In this document: one piece after another, positions 43,262 to 53,308 of the stretch
How the letters are laid out: the number at the start of each line of letters is the position of its first letter
Position numbering within the stretch: position 1 is the stretch's first letter
Made by a program: the position numbers and the translations under genes
The notes under the pieces: model-generated
Databases searched by the model: none
Seen by the model: only the letters and a program-made list of their open reading frames with translations
Told to the model about the DNA's origin: nothing
Assembly (NCBI RefSeq): GCF_014048465.1
Contig: NZ_PDLY01000003.1
Location: forward strand, 248,001 to 312,000
Direction: 5' to 3'
Length of the DNA stretch: 64,000 nt
Origin: Bombella mellum
Lineage (GTDB): Bacteria > Pseudomonadota > Alphaproteobacteria > Acetobacterales > Acetobacteraceae

Positions 43262-44788
43262 TCAGTTCTTGTCTTTCTGGATGAAACTGGGCACGAACGG
43301 ATTGTCCGTCTGTAGAGAATCCTTGGAAGGAAGCTGGCTCGTATCCCAGCCGCCGCCAATGTCGGTGATCAGGCGGATGACACTTATGAGCCGCTGCTGC
43401 TGTATCTGGATGCGGGTTTCTTCATATTGCAGGGCCATCTGCTGTGCCGAGATGACGGTGGTGTAGATCTGCGTACCGGCCAGATATTCGTTCATGGAGA
43501 CTTCCACGGCACGTTCCGCACTTTCCACGGCCTGATTCTGGTATGTCATCTGATCACCCAGATAATGCAGGTTGGAGAGCTGGTCTTCCGTATCCTGAAG
43601 GGCCTTCAGGACCACCTGCCGGTAATTGGCGACAGAATTGTCATAATCCGCCTCAGCTTCCCGTACGGCTGCCGACCGGGCACCACCATTGAAGAGGGTC
43701 TCACTGGCTGCGGCACCGAGGGACCATGTACGGGTGGCCAGCTGGATCAGGTGCTCAAGAGGGTTGCCGCTGTAACCATAGCTGGCTGAGAGCGTGATCT
43801 GTGGATAGAACGCTCCGATTTCGTACCCGATCTCCGCATTGTAGCCCTCCATTTCCCGTTCGGCCTGGGCAATGTCGGGGCGACGCTGGAGCAGGTCGGA
43901 GGGCAGGAAACGGGGAATGGGCGGCAGCGTGAAGGGCAGCGGGGCGTGCTGGATGGTCAGGTCGGCCGGGGGACGGCCGATCAGGACGGCAATGGCATGT
44001 TCATACTGGGCACGGGAGACATATGCATTGGAGAGGCTGGCCTGTGTGGATTCCAGCTGATACTTGGCCTGGAGCACGCTGGTGGGATCGGCGACGCCGG
44101 CTGCCAGCTGGTTGCTGAGGATTTCCAGGTTGTGCTTGTAGAGGCCCACATTGCGCTGGAACAGGTCGATCAGACTGTCCTGATAACGCAGGTTCATGTA
44201 GTCGGTGGCCAGTTCCAGCTGGTAGGAGAGCAGCATGTTGGCCATCAGGGCGGCACTGGACTGTGCCGAGCTGACCTGCTGCTCGATCTGCCGCCGGATC
44301 ATGCCCCAGACGTCGATGGTCCAGCTTGCGCTCGGGCCCATCGTCCAGGTGTTGGTGGTGGTCGTGAAGGTGTGTGGCTCGGCATTCAGGCCGCTGATGG
44401 TCCTGCCGCCGCTGGAGTTGCGGTTGAAGCCGAACTTGCCGTTGATGGTGGGGAAGAGGCTGGCCCGGACGGAGTCGATCATGGCCCGTGCCTTGCGGTA
44501 CTGCGCCTCGTACTGTTTCACGCTCTGGTTGGAGCCTGCGACCTGTTCTTCCAGCTGGTTCAGTGTCGGGTCGTTGAAGACCCGCCACCAGTCGCCCTTG
44601 GGCATGTTGCTCATGGCCGGGTTGGCCTTTTCCCAGCCTTCCGGTGGGGGAGCTTCCTTGAAACGGGGTGAGATGATGGCCTTGGGTCTGTGATAGTTCG
44701 GTCCGACCATACAGCCCCCTAATGTGGCAAGCAGACCTGTAGTCAGAACGGCGGTGCAGACGGCACGGAAGGGGAACGACATGAACAT
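43262..44788 (-). CDS. NodT-family outer-membrane efflux lipoprotein
   Basis: From the ATG at 44788 this is 508 residues. The lipoprotein signal peptide ends ATLGGC with Cys26, followed by the OprM/NodT signature MVGPNYHRP. Two structural repeats include GDWWRVFNDPTLNQLEEQVA and LLQRRPDIAQAEREMEGYNA. It is a TolC-like exit duct for the MdtABC-like pump transcribed just upstream. The frame is open to 44917, but that extension would put 43 residues before the signal peptide and was rejected. A hairpin and 206 bp separate it from the permease gene, so it may have a second promoter. Confidence 0.94.
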   Translation of the reverse strand: MFMSFPFRAVCTAVLTTGLLATLGGCMVGPNYHRPKAIISPRFKEAPPPEGWEKANPAMSNMPKGDWWRVFNDPTLNQLEEQVAGSNQSVKQYEAQYRKARAMIDSVRASLFPTINGKFGFNRNSSGGRTISGLNAEPHTFTTTTNTWTMGPSASWTIDVWGMIRRQIEQQVSSAQSSAALMANMLLSYQLELATDYMNLRYQDSLIDLFQRNVGLYKHNLEILSNQLAAGVADPTSVLQAKYQLESTQASLSNAYVSRAQYEHAIAVLIGRPPADLTIQHAPLPFTLPPIPRFLPSDLLQRRPDIAQAEREMEGYNAEIGYEIGAFYPQITLSASYGYSGNPLEHLIQLATRTWSLGAAASETLFNGGARSAAVREAEADYDNSVANYRQVVLKALQDTEDQLSNLHYLGDQMTYQNQAVESAERAVEVSMNEYLAGTQIYTTVISAQQMALQYEETRIQIQQQRLISVIRLITDIGGGWDTSQLPSKDSLQTDNPFVPSFIQKDKN

Positions 44789-44972
44789 CCGGATGTTGTG
44801 ATGGGTGAAACGTGTACTGTGTTGTGAAGGCGTTATACCAGATGGAGAAGTGTTTCTTATCATTATTACTTTTTTAGAAAAGACCATCCTCTGGCAGCAT
44901 CTATGGCTTCTGACCATGAGGTGAAGAGAAGCTGGCTGCTGGTAACGGAAATCTGGATGAAAAGGAAGAGGC

Positions 44973-44989
44973 CAGCCCCGCAGGGGCTG
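44973..44989 (-). terminator. Short GC hairpin after the downstream RND permease
   Basis: CAGCCCC (44973-44979) and GGGGCTG (44983-44989) form a perfect 7-bp stem with a 3-base loop, 6 bp after the permease stop on the minus strand. A T/C-rich stretch follows on that strand. It may partly terminate before the outer-membrane factor gene. Confidence 0.5.
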
Positions 44990-44994
44990 TCAGG

Positions 44995-47900
44995 TTACGC
45001 CTTTTTGAAGAGATGCCGTTTCAGCCTCTGGCTCATCCTGTCGAGCGAGAGATAGACGACCGGGGTCGTATAGAGGGTCAGAAGCTGGCTGAGGCAGAGG
45101 CCACCGAGAATGGACAGGCCAAGCGGCTGCCGCATCTCGCTGCCGTAATCGCCACCGATGAGCAGAGGAACCGCCCCAAGGGCCGCCGCAAAGGTCGTCA
45201 TGAGGATGGGACGGAAGCGGAGATGGCTGGCCGTCAGGATGGCCTCTCTGGCGTCTTTTCCCTGATGGCGGGCATGGGTGGCAAAATCGATCAGCATGAT
45301 GGCATTCTTTTTCACGATGCCGATCAGCAGGATGACGCCGATCAGGGTGAGCAGGGAGAAGGGCTGCCCGAACATGGCCACGGCCAGCAGTGCCCCCACG
45401 CCAGCGGAAGGCAGTGTGGAAAGGATGGTCAGAGGGTGGATCAGGCTTTCATACAGGGCACCCAGAACGACATAGACGGCGACCAGGGCGGCGAGAATGA
45501 GCAGCGGCTCCCGGCTGACGGATTTCTGGAGGCTGGCCGCATTGCCGGTGAAACCTCCCTGTATGTCTCCGGGCAGGTGGAGCCGGACCAGAGCCGCCTC
45601 CACGGCCTGTATGGCCGGGCCGAGAGCGGTCCCCGGTGCAAGGTTGAAGGAGATGGTCGTGGAGACAAACTGCCCCTGATGGTTGACCGACAGCGGCGCA
45701 TTGACATGGCGCAGCGGGCCGAGCAGGGGCAGCGGCACCATGGTTGCGCTGCTGGTGGTGACGGCGGATCCATTGGAGGCGGATTTCCCACCGGCCAGAG
45801 CATTGGCGACGGAGTTCATGTAGGAAAGCTGGCTCTGTGACAGGGAGGTGGAGGTGCTCCCGGCCCGCACCCGGATGTTGTTGGAGGCATAGGCCCCGTT
45901 GGCCGTTCCCCCCGTGACGCTGACACGCATCTGCTCCAGAAAGCCGGGATCGGCCCAGAATGTGGGAGCGGCCTCCATGATGACACGATACTGGTTGAGA
46001 GGCTCATAGATGACGGAGGCGGCCCGCTGGCCGAAGGCGTCATACAGGGCATTGCTGACAAGCTGTGGCGTGATGTCGTAGCGGGCTTCCAGATCACGGT
46101 TGATGGCCAGCGTGATGCCCTGCCCGCCCTGTTCCATGTCGGAGGTCACGTCCGCCAGCATGGGCAGGCGGGAGAGGGCTTCCACGACCCGGGGTGTCCA
46201 CTGGTAGAGTTCCTCGGCGGAATTGCCCTGGAGACTGTACTGGTAGGCTCCGTCGGTTGAGCGTGCCCCGCCGCCAATCATGCTGGGCAGGCGCAGCCGG
46301 ATGGAAAAACCGGCCCTGCGGCGGAAGATGTGGTTCAGCCGGTTGATGGTGACGGAGATGTCGTCCTTCCGCTCGCTTTTCGGCTTCAGGGTGACAAAGA
46401 GATTCACGGAGTTGGCGGAGCGTTTCCCGGGGCCGCCGATGGCGCTGACGACATTCGGGTCTCTGGCCAGCCGTTTTTCCACCCTGATGGTCAGGGCCTG
46501 AAGGGCATGGAAGGAAATGTCCTGATCCGCCACCAGCCGCCCCATGATCATGCTCTCATCCTGCTGGGGGAACAGCTCCTTGGGCAGGACGGAAAAAAGC
46601 CAGCCCGCCAGGATCAGGGTGAGTGGCAGGGAGAGCAGCACGAGGACCGGATGGTTCATGACGGCATGGAGGGACCGCATGTACCCTGCCGTCATCTGCC
46701 GGAAGCCACGCTCCATCCTTTCGCCACACCAGCGCATGCTGCGCCGGACGGGGCCTGCTCCCGTCCGGGGTGGCAGGCGTTCCTCCATGGTGAAGAGCAG
46801 GGCACTGAGCATGGGGGTCAAGCTCAGGGACAGCATCATGGACACGCAGAGGGCCAGGATGATCGTCATGGCGAATTCATGGAAGAACAGCCCGGAAACG
46901 CCTTCCATGAGCAGGATGGGCACGAAGACGACGATCAGGGAGAGCGTTATGGAAATGACGGTGAAAACGACCTCTCCCGTGCCGTCCACGGCGGCCTGAC
47001 GGGCCGGTTTTCCCATCTCCCGATGGCGGGTGATGTTTTCCAGCACGACGATGGCATCATCCACCACGAAGCCGGTCACGATGGTCAGGGCCATGAGCGA
47101 CATGATGTCGAGCTGGTACCCCAGAAGCTGCATCAGGGCGAAGGTGGTGATGATGGAGGCTGGAACGACGATGGCCGGGATGAGGACGGAGACGGCATCC
47201 TGAAGGAAAAGAAGCACCACGAGGACGACCAGCAGGACCGCAAGGACGAGGGTGCGCTGCGTGTCTGCCAGGGAGGCCCGGATGGTGATGGAGCGGTCCA
47301 GCTGGAGGTCCAGCCGCGTGTTGCCGGGCAGGGCCGTGCGCAGGACGGGCAGCCGGGCCTTCAGCCCGTCGGTCGTCCTGATGATGTTGGCACCGCTCTG
47401 GGGATAGACGGTGCAGATGATGTCCGGCTCCCCGTTGACATAGCCGGCCTGCCGGAGGTCCTCCGCACTGTCCACCACGTCGGCCACGTCGGAGAGACGG
47501 ACGGGCTGGCCGTTGCGGTAGGCGATGATGAGCGGTCGGTAGGCGCTGGCCTCGGTGGCCTGGTCGTTGGTGGCCAGGATGAGGCGTGTGCCCTGGACCT
47601 CGATGAACCCTTTGGGCGTGTGGGCGTTGGCCGAGGTCAGGGCGGCCCGGATGTCCTCGAAGCCGATGCCGTAGCGGAAGAGACGCAGCGGGTTGATCTC
47701 CACCCGTACCGCAGGCAGGGCACTGCCGTGGATGTCCACATTGCCGACACCTTCCACCTGGCTGAGACCGGGCATGATGACATTGTTGGCAAAGTCGTAG
47801 AGCTGCTGCGGCGTGCGTGTCGAAGAGGTGAGCGTCAGGACCATGATGGGCGGCCCGTTCGCATTGGCCTTCATGTAGCTGGGGTCGCTGCGCAGGGTGG

Positions 47901-48261
47901 TGGGCAGGTCCTGCCGTGCGGCCCGCAGGGCGGACTGGACATCCCGGGCCGCACTGTCGATGTCCCGGGACAGCTCAAACTGGAGAAGGATCCGTGTCTG
48001 GTTCACGGTGGACTGGGAGGTGATCTCCCTGATCCCGGCAATGGCCCCCAGATGACGCTCCAGTGGCTCGGCAATCGTGCTGGCAATCTCGGAGGGCGAG
48101 CCTCCCGGCTGGTTGGCGATGACCATGACGACCGGGAAGTCGACGTCGGGCAGGTCCGAGACGGGCAGGTTCAGATAGCTGATGCAGCCGGCCAGGCACA
48201 TGGCCAGCGTCATGAGGACCGTGCCGACAGGCCGGGTGACGAAGAGGCGTATCAGCGTCAC
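44995..48261 (-). CDS. RND multidrug efflux permease, MdtC-like
   Basis: This is a 1088-residue RND permease (TM1 PVGTVLMTLAMCLAGCISYL; TM4 TGFVVDDAIVVLENITRH with Asp401-Asp402 proton relay). SDLPDVDFPVVMVIANQPGG at the start is typical of MdtB/MdtC proteins. The GTG start at 48261 overlaps the stop of the preceding permease by 4 bp. Two different permeases encoded in tandem with one adaptor suggest a heterotrimeric pump as in E. coli MdtABC, which exports novobiocin, bile salts and some metal-linked compounds. The substrate here is unknown. Confidence 0.93.
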   Translation of the reverse strand: MTLIRLFVTRPVGTVLMTLAMCLAGCISYLNLPVSDLPDVDFPVVMVIANQPGGSPSEIASTIAEPLERHLGAIAGIREITSQSTVNQTRILLQFELSRDIDSAARDVQSALRAARQDLPTTLRSDPSYMKANANGPPIMVLTLTSSTRTPQQLYDFANNVIMPGLSQVEGVGNVDIHGSALPAVRVEINPLRLFRYGIGFEDIRAALTSANAHTPKGFIEVQGTRLILATNDQATEASAYRPLIIAYRNGQPVRLSDVADVVDSAEDLRQAGYVNGEPDIICTVYPQSGANIIRTTDGLKARLPVLRTALPGNTRLDLQLDRSITIRASLADTQRTLVLAVLLVVLVVLLFLQDAVSVLIPAIVVPASIITTFALMQLLGYQLDIMSLMALTIVTGFVVDDAIVVLENITRHREMGKPARQAAVDGTGEVVFTVISITLSLIVVFVPILLMEGVSGLFFHEFAMTIILALCVSMMLSLSLTPMLSALLFTMEERLPPRTGAGPVRRSMRWCGERMERGFRQMTAGYMRSLHAVMNHPVLVLLSLPLTLILAGWLFSVLPKELFPQQDESMIMGRLVADQDISFHALQALTIRVEKRLARDPNVVSAIGGPGKRSANSVNLFVTLKPKSERKDDISVTINRLNHIFRRRAGFSIRLRLPSMIGGGARSTDGAYQYSLQGNSAEELYQWTPRVVEALSRLPMLADVTSDMEQGGQGITLAINRDLEARYDITPQLVSNALYDAFGQRAASVIYEPLNQYRVIMEAAPTFWADPGFLEQMRVSVTGGTANGAYASNNIRVRAGSTSTSLSQSQLSYMNSVANALAGGKSASNGSAVTTSSATMVPLPLLGPLRHVNAPLSVNHQGQFVSTTISFNLAPGTALGPAIQAVEAALVRLHLPGDIQGGFTGNAASLQKSVSREPLLILAALVAVYVVLGALYESLIHPLTILSTLPSAGVGALLAVAMFGQPFSLLTLIGVILLIGIVKKNAIMLIDFATHARHQGKDAREAILTASHLRFRPILMTTFAAALGAVPLLIGGDYGSEMRQPLGLSILGGLCLSQLLTLYTTPVVYLSLDRMSQRLKRHLFKKA

Positions 48262-51200
48262 TGTGTATCAGCGGGAAGGCCATCCCCGCTGAAGCGTCTG
48301 CTGACGAGCCGTTTCACCGCCAGGCTGCACCGGTTCATGAAAAGATAGATGACCGGGGTGGTGAACAGGGTGAGAAGCTGGGACAGCATCAGCCCGAACA
48401 CGATGGCGATGCCCAGGGGGCGGCGCAGTTCCGCTCCCGTGCCTTCACTGAGCAGCAGCGGGAGTGCCCCGAAGAGGGCGGCAAGGGTCGTCATGAGGAT
48501 CGGGCGGAACCGGAGCAGGGCCGCCTGACGGATGGCCTCGAGCGGTGGCAGGTTATCCTGCCGCTCCGCCTGGAGGGCGAAGTCGATCATCATGATGGCA
48601 TTCTTTTTCACGATGCCGATCAGCAGCACGATGCCGATGATGCCCATGATGTCCAGCGGCATCCCGAAACCGTACAGCCCCAGCAGGGCACCGATGGCGG
48701 CGGACGGCAGGGTGGAAAGGATGGTCACCGGATGGATGAAGCTCTCATACAGCACACCCAGAACGATGTAGACGGCCACAAGAGCGGCGATGACCAGTCC
48801 CAGCTCGTTCTTCAGGGAGTTCTGGAAGGCCGCCGCCGTGCCCTGGAAGGCTGTCTGGAAGGTTCCGGGCAGGCCGATCTTCTGGCTGACATGTTCGATC
48901 GCCGTCGTGGCTTCTCCCAGAGCATGGTGCGGTGCCACGTTGAAGGAGATGGTCGTGGCCGGGAACTGGCCGTAATGGGTGATGAGAAGCGGCGACACGA
49001 TGCGGGTCAGGTTCGTGACCTGAAGGAGCGGGACCAGTCCCGACGTGGGCTGGCGGCTGGGGCCGCTGGTGCTGCCGCCGGCCTCGGAGGAGATGCCGGG
49101 GAGATAGAGCTGGGAGAGGCTGCTCTCATGCTTCTGGAAGCGGGGGTCGGTTTCCAGAATCACGCGGTACTGGTTGGACTGCGTGTAGATGGTGGAGACC
49201 TGCCGCTGGCCGAAACTGTCATAGAGCAGGTTGTCGACCGTCTGCGGGGTGATGGAGTAGCGGGCACCGTTGGTGCGGTCCAGGGTGAGCATGGCTGTCA
49301 GCCCGTCTGACTGAAGGTCGGAGGTGACGCCGCTCAGGGAGGGTTCATGCTTCACCGCATCAAGGAAACGGGGAACCCAGAGGGCGAAGTCGTCATAGTC
49401 CGGCGTTTCCAGCATGAACTGGTACTGCATGGCCGAGACTGAGGATTCCAGGGAGAGGTCCTGCACGGGCTGGGTGTAGAGATGGACGCCGGGCAGGGTG
49501 GTGGCCGCCTTTTCCATCCGTTTCTGGATGTCGGCCAGTGAGCTGGTCCGTTTCTCCTTCGGTTTCAGGTTGATGAGGAAGCGGCCGGAATTGAGCGTCA
49601 TGTTCTGCCCGTCAATGCCGATGAAGGAGGACAGGCTGGTGATGTCGGGGTCCTGGATGAGGAGGGCACCCAGCTCGGCCTGCCTTTTCTTCATGCCTTC
49701 GAAGGAGATGTTGGCGGGCATGACGGAAATGCCCTGGATCACTCCCGTATCCTGTGGCGGGAAGAAGCCTTTCGGAATGGACCACGCCAGCAGCCCCGTG
49801 AGGATGATGCTGGCCAGCGTGGTGAGCAGGGTCAGTGGCTGATGCCGGAGCACCACGGTCAGGGCACGGTCATAGCGGCTGATGCACCAGTCCATCAGCT
49901 GGTTGGTCTTCCGGGCGAAACCGGCCAGACGGCCCGGCTTCTTGCGGGGCTGTCCGTCCCTGTCCGTCCTGCGTTCGGTCAGCATCCGGGCGCACATCAT
50001 GGGCACGAGGGTGATGGAGACGAGGGCCGAGATGGAGATGGTGATGGCCAGCGTCATGGCGAACTCATGGAAGAGACGCCCCACCACGTCACTCATGAAG
50101 AGCAGGGGGATCAGCACGGCAATCAGCGACACGGTCAGGGAGATGATGGTGAAGCCGATTTCCTTTGCCCCTTTCAGGGCTGCGCTGTAGCGGTTCTCCC
50201 CGGCCTCCACGAAGCGGGAGATGTTCTCGATGACCACGATGGCGTCATCCACCACGAAGCCGGAGGCGATGGTGAGCGACATGAGGGAGAGGTTGTCCAG
50301 CGAGAAACCCAGCATGTACATCGCCGACAGCGTGCCGATCAGCGACAGGGGGACGGACAGGCCGGGAATGATGGTGGCCGGCACGTTGCAGAGGAAGACG
50401 AAAATGACTCCCACTACGAGCAGCATGGCGAGAACCAGCTCGAAGCCCACGTCCCGGACGGAGGCCCGGATGGTGGTCGTGCGGTCCGTCAGGGGAATGA
50501 TGTCGATTCCGGGAGGCAGGTCCTGCTTCAGCCGGGGCAGGATGGCCCGCACGTTGTCCGCCACGGCGATGACATTGGCCCCGGGCTGCCGCTGGATGTT
50601 GAGGATGAGGGCCGGTGTCCTGTTGGCCCAGGCGGCGAGCTGGCTGTTCTCGGCCCCCTCCACGACACGGCCGACATCCCGGAGACGGATCGGCCCGCCA
50701 TTCTGGTAGGCGATGACCTGGTTCATCAGCTGGCCGACGGACTGTATCTGCCCGTCAATCCGCAGGGAGGTGGCGTGCTGGGGGCCGTCGAAGGTACCGG
50801 TCGGAGAGTTGACGTTCACTGTGCCGATGATGGTCCGGACCGTGTCCAGGGCGATGCCGTAGGAGGTCAGCTTCGGGACGTTGATCTGCACCCGGTAGGC
50901 CTTGCGGTTGCCCCCGGAAAGCGTGACCAGCCCGACCCCCGAGATCTGGCTGATTTTCTGCTCGAGCCTCGTGTTGACGTAATCTTCCACCTCGGGCAGT
51001 GGCATGATGCGGGAGGTGATGCCCAGTGTCATGACGGGCGTGTCCGCCGGGTTGACCTTGGCGTAGATGGGCGGTGCGGGCAGGTCGTTGGGCAGGAGGG
51101 AGCCGACATTGTTGATGGCCGCCTGCACTTCCTGCTCGGCAATGTCCATCTTCATGTTCAGCTTGAAGCGCAGTGTGATGACGGAGGCCCCCCCGGAGGA

Positions 51201-51449
51201 CTGGGAGGTCATCTGGTCCAGCCCGGCCATCTGTCCCAGCTGTGTCTCCAGCGGGGCCGTGATGGAGGTGCTCATCACGTCCGGGCTGGCACCCGGATAG
51301 AAGGTGGAGACCGTGATGGTGGGGTATTCCACCTCCGGCAGGGCGGACAGGGGGAGGAAGAGATAGCCAAGCACGCCAGCCAGCATGATGGCCAGCATGA
51401 GCAGGCTGGTGGCAACGGGGCGTTCGATGAAGAGACGTGAGGGATTCAC
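48258..51449 (-). CDS. RND multidrug efflux permease, MdtB-like
   Basis: This is a 1063-residue RND permease (PVATSLLMLAIMLAGVLGYL; SALPEVEYPTITVSTFYPGA; TM4 SGFVVDDAIVVIENISRF with Asp401-Asp402). It is the first of two tandem permeases and differs clearly from the second, as MdtB differs from MdtC. It starts with GTG at 51449, 60 bp after the adaptor gene. It should act in the inner membrane as a proton-driven exporter together with the adaptor at 52712. Confidence 0.93.
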   Translation of the reverse strand: MNPSRLFIERPVATSLLMLAIMLAGVLGYLFLPLSALPEVEYPTITVSTFYPGASPDVMSTSITAPLETQLGQMAGLDQMTSQSSGGASVITLRFKLNMKMDIAEQEVQAAINNVGSLLPNDLPAPPIYAKVNPADTPVMTLGITSRIMPLPEVEDYVNTRLEQKISQISGVGLVTLSGGNRKAYRVQINVPKLTSYGIALDTVRTIIGTVNVNSPTGTFDGPQHATSLRIDGQIQSVGQLMNQVIAYQNGGPIRLRDVGRVVEGAENSQLAAWANRTPALILNIQRQPGANVIAVADNVRAILPRLKQDLPPGIDIIPLTDRTTTIRASVRDVGFELVLAMLLVVGVIFVFLCNVPATIIPGLSVPLSLIGTLSAMYMLGFSLDNLSLMSLTIASGFVVDDAIVVIENISRFVEAGENRYSAALKGAKEIGFTIISLTVSLIAVLIPLLFMSDVVGRLFHEFAMTLAITISISALVSITLVPMMCARMLTERRTDRDGQPRKKPGRLAGFARKTNQLMDWCISRYDRALTVVLRHQPLTLLTTLASIILTGLLAWSIPKGFFPPQDTGVIQGISVMPANISFEGMKKRQAELGALLIQDPDITSLSSFIGIDGQNMTLNSGRFLINLKPKEKRTSSLADIQKRMEKAATTLPGVHLYTQPVQDLSLESSVSAMQYQFMLETPDYDDFALWVPRFLDAVKHEPSLSGVTSDLQSDGLTAMLTLDRTNGARYSITPQTVDNLLYDSFGQRQVSTIYTQSNQYRVILETDPRFQKHESSLSQLYLPGISSEAGGSTSGPSRQPTSGLVPLLQVTNLTRIVSPLLITHYGQFPATTISFNVAPHHALGEATTAIEHVSQKIGLPGTFQTAFQGTAAAFQNSLKNELGLVIAALVAVYIVLGVLYESFIHPVTILSTLPSAAIGALLGLYGFGMPLDIMGIIGIVLLIGIVKKNAIMMIDFALQAERQDNLPPLEAIRQAALLRFRPILMTTLAALFGALPLLLSEGTGAELRRPLGIAIVFGLMLSQLLTLFTTPVIYLFMNRCSLAVKRLVSRRFSGDGLPADTQ

Positions 51450-51509
51450 AGGCTCATAATTCCGGTCAGCAGGCGGGCAGGGGGCGAGGCTCGGGCATGG
51501 TCACCGGCG

Positions 51510-52712
51510 TCAGGGCGTGTGGGCCGAAGCATCGCCCTGCCCCAGCGTGGAGCCGGGACCGGCGGCGATGACGACCTTGCTGCCGGGGCGCAGATGGTTG
51601 ATGCCGTCCGTCACGACCCTGTCCCCGTCCTGAAGGCCGGAGGTGATGACGGTGTAGTGGTCATCATTGTGGCCAAGACCGACGGGGCGGATGGCGACGG
51701 TCATGTCCCCCTGCACGACATAGACGAAGGCTCCGTCAGGCCCCGTCTGTATGGCACTGCCGGGGACGACGAGGGCGTTCTTCAGGGTCTGGACCAGCAG
51801 GCGGGCATTGACGAACTCGTTGGGGAAGAGGCGTTCATTCTCGTTGGGGAAGATGCCACGCAGGCGCACCGTGCCCGTGGCGGTGTCGATCTGGCTGTCC
51901 AGTGCGTTGACGGTCCCCGTAGCCAGCTTGTGGTTGTTGTCGCTGCTCCAGGCCTCCACCGTCAGGTGGGGGTGGGCGTTCAGCTGGGCCTGCACTTCCG
52001 GCAGGTTGTTCTGCGGCAGGGTGAAGATGACGGAGATGGGCTGCATCTGTGTCAGGGTCGTCAGGCCGCCGGACTGTCCGACGGTGACATAGTTGCCGAC
52101 GTCCAGCGCACGGATGCCGACCCTGCCATCGACCGGAGCGATGATGTGGCAGTACATGAGGTTCAGTTCCGCATTGAGAACATTGGCCTCATCAAAGGCG
52201 ACCTGCCCTTCCAGCTGCTTGACGGTGAACTCCTGGTCCCGTGCCACCATGGCGGAGGTGGAGTTCTGCTTGATCAGCTTCTGGTAACGGGCATTGTCCA
52301 CGCGGGCCTTGGCCAGCTGGGCACGGTCCGCATCCAGCGTTCCCTGATACTGGTGGAGGGTGGCGACATAGGGGCGGGGGTCGATCAGTTCCAGCTCGTC
52401 CCCACGGTGGACGTGCTGCCCCTCCTGATAATAGACGGCCAGAATGTGCCCGCTGACACGGGGGGTTATGGTCACGTTTGTGACGGGCACGACCGTGCCG
52501 AGCAGTTGGAGGATGACGGGCATGTCAGCCCGGTGGGCGGCCTCCACGGCCACGGCCTGCGGTGCCTCGCCGTGACTGTGGGTGACGTGGCTGTCATCAC
52601 CGCATGAACGCAGGAGGAAGAAGGCCAGAACCAGCAGAAGGCAGCCTCCGATGAACCACCATTTTTTCCCCTTTCTGGCAGGACCGGATTCCATAGACGG
52701 GGCAACACTCAT
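51510..52712 (-). CDS. RND efflux periplasmic adaptor, MdtA-like
   Basis: This 400-residue adaptor has an N-terminal anchor (KKWWFIGGCLLLVLAFFLL), lipoyl halves (ITPRVSGHILAVYYQEGQHV; CHIIAPVDGRVGIRALDVGN), a coiled-coil hairpin (about 115-165) and the beta-barrel domain. The HSHGEAPQAVAVEAAHRADM stretch after the anchor and the PRVSGHILAV motif match MdtA. A His-containing segment, THSHGE, follows the anchor. It is the first gene of the minus-strand operon adaptor-permease-permease-(OMF). The best GGAG lies about 12 bases before the ATG, rather far for a ribosome site. Confidence 0.93.
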   Translation of the reverse strand: MSVAPSMESGPARKGKKWWFIGGCLLLVLAFFLLRSCGDDSHVTHSHGEAPQAVAVEAAHRADMPVILQLLGTVVPVTNVTITPRVSGHILAVYYQEGQHVHRGDELELIDPRPYVATLHQYQGTLDADRAQLAKARVDNARYQKLIKQNSTSAMVARDQEFTVKQLEGQVAFDEANVLNAELNLMYCHIIAPVDGRVGIRALDVGNYVTVGQSGGLTTLTQMQPISVIFTLPQNNLPEVQAQLNAHPHLTVEAWSSDNNHKLATGTVNALDSQIDTATGTVRLRGIFPNENERLFPNEFVNARLLVQTLKNALVVPGSAIQTGPDGAFVYVVQGDMTVAIRPVGLGHNDDHYTVITSGLQDGDRVVTDGINHLRPGSKVVIAAGPGSTLGQGDASAHTP

Positions 52713-52991
52713 GGCAGTAGGACACTCCTGTGGCGGGAATGGTAAAGATTCATCACAATATCGACATAATGCCGGGAAGTCTGGCGCATATTAATGATAA
52801 TGGAGCAGAAATGCACCTTAACATTCTGTATTCATAAAAATACCGTCTCTTCCCTTCGGGAGGGGCGACTCCCCCTTGAAGAATGTCCATATGGGCTGCA
52901 TATCTGCTGCGTGGTGCCTCTTCATGCGGGGCATGAGGGGTATCATGGATGAACCGATGCACAGCGCATGTGACGCTGAGGAGAGATGGAC

Positions 52992-53279
52992 ATGGTTGAT
53001 ACAACCTCTATGAAGGCTGAAGGCTTCGTGCAGGAGGCCAAGGGCCGGGTGAAGGATGCGGTCGGAGCGATCTCTGGTGATGCGGCCATGCAGGCAGGCG
53101 GCAAGATCGACCAGCTTGGCGGCCGTGCGAAGCATGAGTTTGCCGATCTCTATGATGCTCATGAGAGCCGCCTCGAGGCCGTGACGGCCTTCATCCAGGA
53201 GCGTCCGCTCGTGTCCCTCGGGATCGTGGCCCTGGTGGGACTGGTGATCGGCCGTCTCTTCTTCAGGAAGCGTGGTTAA
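52992..53279 (+). CDS. CsbD-like / DUF883 small stress-type membrane protein
   Basis: This is a 95-residue protein. The N-terminal part (KAEGFVQEAKGRVKDAVGAI) looks like a CsbD-type Gly/Lys/Ala helix. The C-terminal part has a polar helix (ALDVT-like HESRLEAVTAFIQER) and a transmembrane anchor (PLVSLGIVALVGLVIGRLFF) ending in Arg/Lys, as in DUF883/ElaB proteins. The ATG at 52992 is preferred over 52986 because GAGGAG (52978-52983) is 8 bases upstream of it. It is divergent from the adaptor gene. Related proteins respond to stress and stationary phase; the role here is inference. Confidence 0.8.
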   Translation: MVDTTSMKAEGFVQEAKGRVKDAVGAISGDAAMQAGGKIDQLGGRAKHEFADLYDAHESRLEAVTAFIQERPLVSLGIVALVGLVIGRLFFRKRG

Positions 53280-53308
53280 GAAACAGGACAGGAGGCCAGA
53301 GAGGGTCC

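Noticed and set aside
46330-48348. A 672-codon plus-strand frame opposite the RND permease gene
   Set aside because: Gly/Asp/His-rich low-complexity translation, antisense to the MdtC-like permease; it is a shadow of strong codon bias.
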